This document shows, piece by piece, positions 17,273 through 23,931 of a DNA stretch of 24,360 nucleotides. Source of the DNA: a virus. How positions within the stretch are numbered: position 1 is the stretch's first letter; each line of letters starts with the position of its first letter. The notes under the pieces are model-generated. The model saw only the letters and a program-made list of their open reading frames with translations, was not told where the DNA came from and did not search any database. Position numbers and translations under genes: made by a program. Location: IMG/VR virus record IMGVR_UViG_3300034407_000002, positions 1-24,360 of that record; one strand, 5' to 3'.

Positions 17273-18034
17273 TCACTTTTGCTGAGATTGGAACCACTTT
17301 TGCTCCATCTGAGTGCGCCAAGCAGCATCGCTTTGCCAGCGCGGATCAGAGATAGCCACCTGTAGATCCTGTTTTGTCATGGTCTCTTGCTGGATCGTAG
17401 GCTTAATAGGAATGTTCTCATTCGTGATTGCCTGGTGATACTTCAAGAAAGCATTGATCGCGTCAGCGTTGTTCAGTGAATATGCTATCGCTTCACGCTC
17501 AGAGTTATTCAGAGGAGCCTTCATCAAGACGCGCTCAGTCATTTGGATCTTCTCAGAAGCATTGGCCCCTAGCTTCTCCATCTCCACGCGCTGATCGTAC
17601 TGTACGCTCTCTTGCTCATCCTTAGACAAGGCAAGTACACGGCCTGCGAGATCCTCAAATGCGTCCTGGCTAATCCCGTTTTCTTTAGCCCAATCCTGAT
17701 ATACGGCGACAGTCGGATCGTCAGAGTCCAAACCCTGATCCGCAAGTGCAGATACATCATACTCTTCCGGTGCTTTATGTTTTCCGGCTTTAAACTTTTT
17801 CTCAAGCTCTGCATAACTCTTTGCCAGCTTTTCAACATCTGGGCCGTCCTCATCCCAAAATTTTTCTGGATAATAATCTGGCCGCTCTAACGGCTCATCA
17901 TCACTTGCAGCAGCAGGCTCACCCTGCGGCTCTTCATGCACAGCAACCGGCGCATCCTCTTGAGGAGTGTCCGGCTCTGCTACGTTAATCATTGGGGCGT
18001 CAGCCTCCACTTGTTCTGCCATTGCTTCAGCCAT
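17273..18034 (-). CDS. Capsid assembly scaffolding protein
   Basis: This 253-aa, strongly acidic protein has an unstructured Pro/Glu/Asp-rich N-terminus (residues 1-50). The block RPDYYPEKFWDEDGPDVEKL (residues 51-70) follows, then AKSYAELEKKFKAGK, a signature of podovirus scaffolds. Middle helices contain DWAKENGISQDAFEDLA. The C-terminus (SDPRWQSDAAWRTQMEQKWF) is basic/aromatic and probably contacts the coat protein. Scaffolds direct prohead assembly and then leave. An AAAGG ribosome site lies 7 nt before the chosen ATG; an in-frame ATG four codons later is possible. It overlaps the Bbp19-like gene by 8 nt. Confidence 0.88.
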   Translation of the reverse strand: MAEAMAEQVEADAPMINVAEPDTPQEDAPVAVHEEPQGEPAAASDDEPLERPDYYPEKFWDEDGPDVEKLAKSYAELEKKFKAGKHKAPEEYDVSALADQGLDSDDPTVAVYQDWAKENGISQDAFEDLAGRVLALSKDEQESVQYDQRVEMEKLGANASEKIQMTERVLMKAPLNNSEREAIAYSLNNADAINAFLKYHQAITNENIPIKPTIQQETMTKQDLQVAISDPRWQSDAAWRTQMEQKWFQSQQK

Positions 18035-18284
18035 TGTTTGACCTTTCTATTCTTTTCTCAATCATGCGTACCATCTCTGCCATGCCTGTCCTTACATAGC
18101 CGAAACTCGCATCCTCTCCAGGGAACCAAGTCGGTTGCTCAATCGTTATACTGCGCAAATGACTTAGAACACGTTGCCCCTCTGTGCTTTTAAACACCTT
18201 GCCGTATAGAACATCTATATCAGCAGCCTTTGGGCTTTCGCTTATTGCTTGGGTTAAACCTTCCCACCCATCGGGTGAACTCAT
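18027..18284 (-). CDS. Bbp19-like small phage protein
   Basis: This 85-aa protein contains the pattern VFKSTEGQRVLSHLRSITIE (about residues 30-49), a WFPGEDASFGYVRTGMAEMV segment and a final basic helix. That matches the Bbp19-like domain named after Bordetella phage BPP-1, found in many podoviruses between portal and scaffold genes. Its biochemical role is unknown. A GGAGG ribosome site lies 7 nt upstream inside the portal gene. The start overlaps the portal stop as ATGA, and the end overlaps the scaffold start by 8 nt, so the three genes are almost certainly translated together. Confidence 0.75.
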   Translation of the reverse strand: MSSPDGWEGLTQAISESPKAADIDVLYGKVFKSTEGQRVLSHLRSITIEQPTWFPGEDASFGYVRTGMAEMVRMIEKRIERSNNG

Positions 18285-19843
18285 TGCATAGCCTCCATTG
18301 TTGCTCCACCATCATCAGCAGTCGGCGGCCCTTGTTCGGCCATTGCTTGCGCCTGCATCTGTTGCATCATCATTTGCTGCTCTTCCGCTGTGGTGAGCAA
18401 GTCCTGTTTGATGTTCATCTTATCGGCAATGAATGCTGTGATCCGTGGGATCGACAATGCCATCTGACCCTGTGGGCCTAGAGAGTTGGCAATCTGCATA
18501 AACTGCACGATATCGTTTACCTCTTGTAACTTCTGGGCTTGAGCCAGAGGAGCCACCGGCGTGACCTTTACCTCTACACCGTTGACCTTGAGCGGCAGAT
18601 CGATGTAGCCAGCCTGGTCCATTACATAGAGAATGCGTGACACCAGCGGGATCATAGTCTCATCGATCAATCGACCAAACGCAGAACCCAGATTAGAAGC
18701 AAGCTCACGGGATCTTTCAGCAATCTCAGTCGCAGACCGGGCTGACATATTATCAGGCGGCAACGTATCATCCATCAAGATCTTCTTAATGTTCATGCGC
18801 AGATCATTCATAACGATCTGACTTGTGTTAAAGTCACCGGCACGGGGCAGAGGAGACAGGGACGGACCCTGTGCGCCACCGTTACGAGCCACACCAATGA
18901 TTGCACCAGGCTGGATCTTTACGTTCTGAGGATTGAGAACGCCATCGTCAGCAGCAGTATATACGCCAGAGATCGACAAAGAAGCATTCTTCAGGACCAA
19001 CTCAACGGTCTTGTTTAGCGTCTTGATGTCAGCAATCGCAGTAACCAGTGGGCCACGGCCATATATCTCACCGGCAACCTTCATGTAACGTGCAACGATG
19101 AATGGCGAAGACTTCATGGTGCGGTAAACCAGATCTTGCCGCTTACCAGGCCAGATAACATGATAGCAATATATCGCTCTTTCGTAATCATAGATCACAG
19201 CATCCATAAGATCGATCTCTTTAGATGGTGATCGTGATATCGCATCTACCAATTCCGGCGTCATTTCAGCATCAGGGAACTCTTGCGGTATCGCTTCAGC
19301 CTTCATTCTTAGCTTGCGATACACATTATCGACATTGCCGAATGTGCCTTCTTCAATAGAAACGAGATACTGAGGGATGGGTGTAAAGCGGATCGGAGTT
19401 GCCTCATCACCAGGCGTCACCATCATCACGGCAGTACCCACACAGAGATCCAGAAGGAACTCGCCCATAGCCAGATCAAAGTTAGTCTGGCGCATTACCT
19501 CAAACATCCGCTCAGTGTAAGCATCAAGCGCAGCTTGAGCCTGTGGCTGTTGTTCTTTTGGGATGCCAGTGCCAGCCTCTAGGCGACACCATTGCTTCTG
19601 AGGTGGGAAAAGGCCAGCCTGTATGCGGTTAGCGAAACGCTGAGTCGCTGAGATAGCTGTGGAGTCGAACACACGGCCCATCTTCTTCTGACCGGCGGTG
19701 TTACCCTCATAGTTTCCATCATACATATTGCGCTGCGGCAGAGCGAACTCGTAGCAATCCTCATAGATAGTACGCCATTGATCCTTGCGGGATTGGGCCT
19801 TGGCCTCACGCTCCATGATCTCTCTTACGTCTAGCCGAGCCAT
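18281..19843 (-). CDS. Portal (head-tail connector) protein
   Basis: This 520-aa protein forms the dodecameric vertex ring through which DNA enters and leaves. The opening MARLDVREIMEREAKAQSRK, the WRTIYEDCYEFALPQRNMY helix (residues 23-41), the RVFDSTAISATQRFANRIQ helix (about 57-75) and the FPPQKQWCRLE strand are characteristic of T7-type head-to-tail connector proteins. The middle contains DLRMNIKKILMDDTLPPDNM, and RSATEIAERSRELAS follows, as in this family. The C-terminus is Gln/Met-rich (EEQQMMMQQMQAQAMA). Length is close to T7 gp8. The ribosome site AAGGA overlaps the upstream stop. The gene also holds an unusually dense set of GATC tetramers. Confidence 0.92.
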   Translation of the reverse strand: MARLDVREIMEREAKAQSRKDQWRTIYEDCYEFALPQRNMYDGNYEGNTAGQKKMGRVFDSTAISATQRFANRIQAGLFPPQKQWCRLEAGTGIPKEQQPQAQAALDAYTERMFEVMRQTNFDLAMGEFLLDLCVGTAVMMVTPGDEATPIRFTPIPQYLVSIEEGTFGNVDNVYRKLRMKAEAIPQEFPDAEMTPELVDAISRSPSKEIDLMDAVIYDYERAIYCYHVIWPGKRQDLVYRTMKSSPFIVARYMKVAGEIYGRGPLVTAIADIKTLNKTVELVLKNASLSISGVYTAADDGVLNPQNVKIQPGAIIGVARNGGAQGPSLSPLPRAGDFNTSQIVMNDLRMNIKKILMDDTLPPDNMSARSATEIAERSRELASNLGSAFGRLIDETMIPLVSRILYVMDQAGYIDLPLKVNGVEVKVTPVAPLAQAQKLQEVNDIVQFMQIANSLGPQGQMALSIPRITAFIADKMNIKQDLLTTAEEQQMMMQQMQAQAMAEQGPPTADDGGATMEAMQ

Positions 19844-19848
19844 CTCAT

Positions 19849-20121
19849 TTATCCTTTTTTATTACGGTTAGCGAAGTTACGCGCCGCCTCTACCGATCCA
19901 AAACCCCATGCCTTTAGAGCCAGAGCCTTGCGGGTGGGTTCACCCTTCTCATTCTTCATCGGGCCTTTCATACCAGCGAACCTAGCAGCAAAGCTAACAC
20001 GCCGGGGATTGGTCCCTGTCTTGACGGGAGCCTTTAAATTGCCCCCATCCTTACGCTCAAAGTGCTTACGGCCAGCCTCGTTAAGACCGCCCTTCGGATT
20101 TTGGTGCGCCTTCTTAACCAT
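19849..20121 (-). CDS. Small basic conserved phage protein (DUF6321-like)
   Basis: This 90-aa, very basic protein contains NPKGGLNEAGRKHF (residues 8-21), GGNLKAPV, NPRRVSFAARFAGMKGPMKN (about 38-57) and EPTRKALALKAWGF. This series of short motifs recurs in small proteins of cyanophages and other marine phages, a family I recall as DUF6321. Function is unknown; the positive charge suggests nucleic acid binding. It is one of four small genes between the gp13/GNAT-like gene and the portal. The ribosome site is weak, and the stop lies 5 nt before the portal start. Confidence 0.7.
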   Translation of the reverse strand: MVKKAHQNPKGGLNEAGRKHFERKDGGNLKAPVKTGTNPRRVSFAARFAGMKGPMKNEKGEPTRKALALKAWGFGSVEAARNFANRNKKG

Positions 20122-20124
20122 ATC

Positions 20125-20310
20125 TTACTTCTTGGCTTTAGCTTTGGGCTTGGCTTTCGCTTTAGCCTTTGGCTTTTCTACCCAGGCTTCATTCTCAGGG
20201 GTATTAGGATCGTCAGCAACAAACCCGCCCTTGGCATTTCTCGCGCGAACCATCTCAACCTCTGGACGATTTCTGTGGTGAACGCGGGGATCTGATTTGA
20301 TTTGAGTCAT
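20125..20310 (-). CDS. Small protein with Lys/Ala/Pro histone-like tail
   Basis: This 61-aa protein has two parts. The N-terminal part (residues 1-45) contains VRARNAKGGFVADDPNTPEN, an arrangement I recall from small marine phage proteins. The C-terminal 16 residues are only Lys, Pro and Ala (KPKAKAKAKPKAKAKK), like the tails of histone H1 or AlgP-type DNA-binding proteins. This suggests binding to DNA or another polyanion, perhaps in the head or during packaging; that is an inference from charge alone. An AAAGG ribosome site precedes the ATG. It lies 3 nt before the next small basic gene. Confidence 0.65.
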   Translation of the reverse strand: MTQIKSDPRVHHRNRPEVEMVRARNAKGGFVADDPNTPENEAWVEKPKAKAKAKPKAKAKK

Positions 20311-20321
20311 GTCGAGCCTTT

Positions 20322-20675
20322 CTAATCTACAAAAATTAGCTTCATCTTTTTAGCCATAGTCTGAGCGGCCTCATACTTCTTGCGCCGAGCCTTGCCCTTC
20401 TTTATCTTGGCTTCTCTTTCAGCAGCCCTGGCAGAAGCAACCTGTTGCTCTGGAGTGGGGCCAGCCGGAGCGCGAGAATAACCAGGGCCATCATCGCTTT
20501 TGTTGCTGTTAGCCATCATATTCTTCAGCATTGCAGCAGACTTCCTGCTTCTTAGAGTGCTTTTCTTCATGGATACTGGAGCGCCCCTTGGCTTTGACGC
20601 TCCAGAGAAAGCTCTGCCAACAGACCTAACAGCATTGTTAAAGTCCATCTTAACCTGCTGTGCGAAACTGGCCAT
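20322..20675 (-). CDS. Small basic protein of unknown function
   Basis: This 117-aa protein is rich in Lys, Arg, Ala and Ser. Residues 30-60 are basic (MKKSTLRSRKSAAMLKNMM), a Pro/Gly linker follows (PGYSRAPAGPTPEQQ), and residues 80-112 form a charged helix (AAEREAKIKKGKARRKKYEA). I do not recognise a named family. The start overlaps the previous stop by one base (TAATG), with a G-rich ribosome-like site upstream. Its company suggests a minor virion or nucleic acid-binding protein. Confidence 0.6.
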   Translation of the reverse strand: MASFAQQVKMDFNNAVRSVGRAFSGASKPRGAPVSMKKSTLRSRKSAAMLKNMMANSNKSDDGPGYSRAPAGPTPEQQVASARAAEREAKIKKGKARRKKYEAAQTMAKKMKLIFVD

Positions 20676-20932
20676 TAGTCACCCCCGAGCTTAGTCTTTA
20701 AATTCTGCGAGTCTGGACCCTCACGCCGAGCGGGGGAGAACAACAAACGCATACCACCAGTTCTACGAAGACGGCGGCGGCGTTGAGCGCCTTGCATTTC
20801 TGACTTCTCTTTAGAAGTCGCACGTTCCTCTGCGCGAGTTCTGGCCGTTTCAGCATCTTGCTCTGCACGAATTTGTGTTGCTGATTTAGGAGGGGGAGCC
20901 GAAGATCCACCACCACCAAATAATCCACCCAT
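20675..20932 (-). CDS. Small Gly-rich/charged phage structural-region protein
   Basis: This 85-aa protein begins MGGLFGGGGSSAPPPKSA, a glycine/proline-rich opening common in small phage proteins encoded near the portal. A charged helix follows (about residues 22-50), then RRRRLRRTGGMRLLFSPARR near residues 51-70. The GGMRLLFSP motif recurs in marine podovirus proteins in this position. Function is unknown. The ribosome site GAGG overlaps the end of the upstream gene, which stops 2 nt before the ATG, and the stop overlaps the next start. Confidence 0.65.
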   Translation of the reverse strand: MGGLFGGGGSSAPPPKSATQIRAEQDAETARTRAEERATSKEKSEMQGAQRRRRLRRTGGMRLLFSPARREGPDSQNLKTKLGGD

Positions 20933-20933
20933 G

Positions 20934-21413
20934 TTAAAACCTCACCATCATGTAGTAGTCGGACCCGTCTGGCCCATACTTTCTCATAACACTTTCTACC
21001 TCAAAACGTAGTGCTTTGGCAAACCTAAATGCGGTATCGTTATTCGTGTTTACGCAGATCTGTAGCCTTTTTATGCCGTTATTAGCTATTGCGGTATCGG
21101 TTAGCTGCTTAGAAGCCCGTATAACCGATATCGCATGGCGCTCAATCTCTTTGCCAGGGATCAGCCACATCTCTGCAACCCCATCCCAAAAGGGGCGAAT
21201 GCCAAACGCACAGACAACCTTACCTCTCCCGATACCAGACCAGCTCATCCCATCTACGGCGTGATCCCAGACATAGTTAATGTAGTTAGGTATCACGTTA
21301 GCAAAGTCTTTGTTCTCTTCTTTAAGGTTTATCCTGGCTAAATGATCGTAGGTCAGCGGGACGATATGCTCATCGTGTCCCATTCTTACCTGGGGAAGTT
21401 GGACTAAAGCCAT
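20934..21413 (-). CDS. T7 gp13-like / GNAT-fold protein
   Basis: This 159-aa protein looks like a divergent GNAT acetyltransferase fold, a shape shared with the T7 gp13 family. Strands and helices can be traced: GKVVCAFGIRPFWDGVAEMW (about residues 64-83), then a helix HAISVIRASKQLTDTAI (93-109), a strand RLQICVNTN and the helix NDTAFRFAKALRFEVE, followed by a C-terminal strand DYYMMVRF. The usual acetyl-CoA pocket signature (Q/R-x-x-G-x-G/A) is not clear, so enzymatic activity is uncertain. In T7, gp13 is needed for assembly. The start overlaps the terminase stop by one base. Confidence 0.7.
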   Translation of the reverse strand: MALVQLPQVRMGHDEHIVPLTYDHLARINLKEENKDFANVIPNYINYVWDHAVDGMSWSGIGRGKVVCAFGIRPFWDGVAEMWLIPGKEIERHAISVIRASKQLTDTAIANNGIKRLQICVNTNNDTAFRFAKALRFEVESVMRKYGPDGSDYYMMVRF

Positions 21414-22936
21414 TAGAAGACCTCGAAATCTGTGCTTGCGTTGAATGTTTGCCCACCCGCAAAGCTTCCGCCATAGGTTCCGCGCCGCAATCTGCGTTGC
21501 TCACCGCCACCGAGCATAAGATATCCAAACGCATCCCCGCAGTGAGAGTGCTCATTCTTTACCGGCGCATCTTTAAACCGATCCTGCCCAGCGCCCATAG
21601 AAACACGCTTAAAGAAATAGCCGCCACTCAGGGATTTCCGCAGCCTCAAGCACTTTTTGCTAACGAGAAGGCCAGGTTTACCACCAACCAGCCGGTTCAT
21701 AGGAGCCGCAGCAGCCTCACGCCTTACATTGAAAGCATTGCTGTCTGTCGGCTGTGCGCGAAACCCAATAGACTGCAAGTGATCGAAGGCTGTAACCTCA
21801 TAGATCTCGTCACGCTTGTTACCGGCAGGGTCTCCCCAGATCTGCACCTCTGCTTTATTGAAGCTTGCAGCGATCTTGCCTATTAACTCCTGCCCAAAGC
21901 GCTCAAGCCCCATGTCAAACGTCACAAGCTCATCGAGGATCTTCCACGCACCGCCAGATGTTCGCTGCCCAAAGATAGCAGCCGGTGTCAAACCAAAGTC
22001 AACGCCGATCTGTAGCGGGTATTGCGGATCATACTGCACATCCGCAGACATCATTTCATCGTCATACTCCGGCCAAACCGGCCTGCCTTCCTGCACGAAG
22101 GTAAACTTGCCCTCTGCATAGCACCTAATCCAGTCAGCATTCTTGCCGCCGAGAAGTTGCTCATAGTAACCATCAGGCAAATGCGTCTTGTTCTCCGCAG
22201 AAGGATTAACCATCCACCACTTGCCACCGGAAAATACAAAGCCATTTGCTTCCGGGTTCTCTGGTAGATCCTTGGCAGACACCTCCAAGACACCACCTGG
22301 CTGACGAAAGAACTTCCACGGGAACCGGCCACCGATAGGGTTCTTCTCGGACAGCTCATGCCACCAGTGATCCGCATCGGGCGGGTTAGTGTCCATGATA
22401 ATCCCGTACCAGGACGCACCACCATCGGATTTGGTAGGGTAACGGCCAACGCGGTGTGTCAAACCATCGATCACAGCCTTTGGCAGCTCTCTGGCCTCGT
22501 TTACCCATGCACCAGTTAGCTCCAGAGACAGCAGCTTACGCACATCTTGGGGCGTAGAAAGGGCCATGAATATAACTTCACAGTCAATACCAGGGGCACT
22601 ATCTCTGCTGGGGAGTTTCAGATGGTGGGTAATAGGCGGTTGCCAGCGCATCGGACCCCACACATCTTCCGGGAATAGCTCCTGCCAGGTCTTAATCGTA
22701 GTTGTTCTAAGCTCTGGATAGGTATTACGCACGATTACAAACCGGGAATACCGAATGCCGTCACGCGGAGAAGGCTTTTGCTGGACAGCTTTTAACATAA
22801 TCTCAGCAGCACAGCCGTATGACTTGCCCGATCCTACCGGACCCATCAGGCCGCGAACAAAAGACTTATCGTGTAGAAACTTCCAGACCGTAGCAGACTT
22901 AGAGAAATCCAAGTTCATGCTGGGGAGATCAGTCAT
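21413..22936 (-). CDS. terL: Terminase large subunit (packaging ATPase/nuclease)
   Basis: This protein of about 507 aa drives DNA into the prohead and cuts it. The ATPase domain shows Walker A GPVGSGKS about 30 residues in and a Walker B-type LTGAWVNEARE (near residue 140). The nuclease domain shows the three expected acidic sites: GVDFG (near 308), GDPAG (near 366) and HCGDAFGY near residue 465. An upstream in-frame ATG at 22948 would add four residues. The start at 22936 was chosen because GAGG (22943-22946) lies 6 nt before it, while no ribosome site fits the upstream ATG. It overlaps the small terminase gene by 8 nt. The whole family layout is intact. Confidence 0.93.
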   Translation of the reverse strand: MTDLPSMNLDFSKSATVWKFLHDKSFVRGLMGPVGSGKSYGCAAEIMLKAVQQKPSPRDGIRYSRFVIVRNTYPELRTTTIKTWQELFPEDVWGPMRWQPPITHHLKLPSRDSAPGIDCEVIFMALSTPQDVRKLLSLELTGAWVNEARELPKAVIDGLTHRVGRYPTKSDGGASWYGIIMDTNPPDADHWWHELSEKNPIGGRFPWKFFRQPGGVLEVSAKDLPENPEANGFVFSGGKWWMVNPSAENKTHLPDGYYEQLLGGKNADWIRCYAEGKFTFVQEGRPVWPEYDDEMMSADVQYDPQYPLQIGVDFGLTPAAIFGQRTSGGAWKILDELVTFDMGLERFGQELIGKIAASFNKAEVQIWGDPAGNKRDEIYEVTAFDHLQSIGFRAQPTDSNAFNVRREAAAAPMNRLVGGKPGLLVSKKCLRLRKSLSGGYFFKRVSMGAGQDRFKDAPVKNEHSHCGDAFGYLMLGGGEQRRLRRGTYGGSFAGGQTFNASTDFEVF

Positions 22937-23348
22937 CATCAGCCTCATATGTTGTGGTGATCTCTGGACCCTTCATGTTGATCCCAATGATCGAAGGCTT
23001 GTCCACGTTCTTCTCTACATCGAGCAAGCCACTAGCCTTAGCCAGAACACGCAGAACACTCACTTTGTCAAACATCTCAATCGTTGTGCCGTACTGACCA
23101 ACCGTAACCTTCTTAATCGCAGCCAATGCTTCAGAAGGGATCTCATCTAGCGGCTTAACCTGACCAGTATGAAGATCAATGATGTCAGTCATACGAGCCG
23201 TACCCATTGCAATCAGCTCAGTCGCAACAGCCTCTTTGTTCTGAGCCAAAGTCTCCGACCGGCCAATCCGGCGCTGCAACACACGCGCACCACCGAACCG
23301 ACCAACCGGCGGGATAGGTTTTATCTTATCCTCTTTCTTTCTAGCCAT
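22929..23348 (-). CDS. terS: Probable terminase small subunit
   Basis: This 139-aa protein is encoded immediately upstream of terL and overlaps it. A basic N-terminal tail (MARKKEDKIKPIPPVGRFGG) leads to helices, then a VKPLDEIPSEALAAIKKVTV segment (about residues 64-83), GTTIEMFDKVSVLRVLAKAS (about 87-106) and DKPSIIGINMKGPE. These helical blocks recur in small terminase-type proteins next to podovirus TerL genes. Small terminases recognise the packaging site and regulate TerL. No clear helix-turn-helix can be drawn by eye. The ATG overlaps the TAA of the 78-aa gene by one base and lacks an obvious ribosome site, so translation probably depends on coupling. Confidence 0.75.
   Translation of the reverse strand: MARKKEDKIKPIPPVGRFGGARVLQRRIGRSETLAQNKEAVATELIAMGTARMTDIIDLHTGQVKPLDEIPSEALAAIKKVTVGQYGTTIEMFDKVSVLRVLAKASGLLDVEKNVDKPSIIGINMKGPEITTTYEADDD
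22943..22946 (-). promoter_or_regulatory. Ribosome site deciding the terL start
   Basis: GAGG on the minus strand, inside the last codons of the small terminase gene, sits 6 nt before the ATG at 22936 and only 3 nt before the ATG at 22939. It supports 22936 over the ATG at 22948. Confidence 0.55.
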
Positions 23349-23584
23349 TAGAACGGAATTTCATCGTCCAGCTTGCCAGCGGCAGGAGCCGCTTGCTGAG
23401 AACGGTTGCCATCATCCTCAAACAACTTCAGCCAAACCTCACCCTCCTTGTTGGGTAAAGGCAATCCCTCAAGCTTGATGCTGATCCCCTTGTCATTCTG
23501 AAAGGCAATGCCATGACGCAGCCAAACAGGCTTATCCCGGCCAGGCACTTCCTTCGCTTGCACAACACTAAATCGCTTGTTCAT
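23348..23584 (-). CDS. Small protein ending in an SSB-like DDEIPF tip
   Basis: This 78-aa protein has a compact beta-rich core (KPVWLRHGIAFQNDKGISI and EVWLKLFEDDG), a Gln/Ala-rich linker and the final residues LDDEIPF. The last six residues closely match the conserved C-terminal tip of bacterial SSB (DDDIPF), which binds partners such as PriA, RecO and RecQ. Small proteins with a similar HGIAFxNKxG core occur on phages and plasmids, but I cannot assign a function. The body is too short for a full SSB OB-fold. A strong AGGAG ribosome site precedes the ATG by 7 nt. It is the first gene of the run coupled to terS and terL. Confidence 0.7.
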   Translation of the reverse strand: MNKRFSVVQAKEVPGRDKPVWLRHGIAFQNDKGISIKLEGLPLPNKEGEVWLKLFEDDGNRSQQAAPAAGKLDDEIPF

Positions 23585-23639
23585 GTGTATCTCCTATACA
23601 ACTTTACAGTGGGATTACGATATCGCATAGAAAACGATA

Positions 23640-23774
23640 TTACAATAGCCCCTTCGCAAGATCCCTAATCACATTGGGAAACTTATCAGTAGGTATCAAA
23701 CCAACCTGCTTACCATCATGGTAAATGCGCAGGCCATCTGGATAAACAACCCACACAGTTACACCATCATCCAT
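23640..23774 (-). CDS. Tiny protein (44 aa), overlapped start
   Basis: This short gene was read directly from the sequence. It starts MDDGVTVWVVYPDGLRIYHD and ends DLAKGLL before a TAA. The composition looks protein-like: alternating beta strands (VTVWVVYP, LRIYHDGKQVGLIP) and a short helix, with no low-complexity bias. Its ATG lies inside the last codons of the 54-aa gene and overlaps it by 8 nt, with AAGAAG as a weak ribosome site, which points to translational coupling. Function is unknown. A small two-sheet protein with a DG turn might bind a partner. A gap of 55 nt separates it from the 78-aa gene. Confidence 0.6.
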   Translation of the reverse strand: MDDGVTVWVVYPDGLRIYHDGKQVGLIPTDKFPNVIRDLAKGLL

Positions 23775-23931
23775 AAGACTTCTTCATCCGCGTCTTGGCA
23801 GCCTTGCGAAAAGCAGCGTCACTAGGAGCGCCCTTGCTACCAGGCTTCCGCATCTTCTCGCCAGAGCCCTCAGCAATACGCTTCTTCTTAGCGTGGATGT
23901 TCGCATATAATCCTGGTTTCTTGTTTGGCAT
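23767..23931 (-). CDS. Tiny basic conserved protein (DUF5872-like)
   Basis: This 54-aa protein reads MPNKKPGLYANIHAKKKRIA, then EGSGEKMRKPGSKGAPSDAA and a basic tail. The KKPGLYANIHAK/KRIxxGSGEKMRKPGxxGAP pattern is one of the most recurrent tiny-protein signatures in phages; I recall it as a DUF5872-type family but could not check. Function is unknown, and the strong positive charge suggests DNA or RNA contact. A GAAAGGG ribosome-like site precedes the ATG by 7 nt. The stop overlaps the next start. It was found by direct reading and is supported by its familiar motif, which makes it more certain than its length suggests. Confidence 0.75.
   Translation of the reverse strand: MPNKKPGLYANIHAKKKRIAEGSGEKMRKPGSKGAPSDAAFRKAAKTRMKKSYG

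Noticed and set aside
23617-23645. Possible sigma70-type promoter (TTGTAA, 17 bp, TATCGT)
   Set aside because: Each box matches only 4 of 6 consensus bases and the -35 lies in the 44-aa gene's last codons. Too weak to list.
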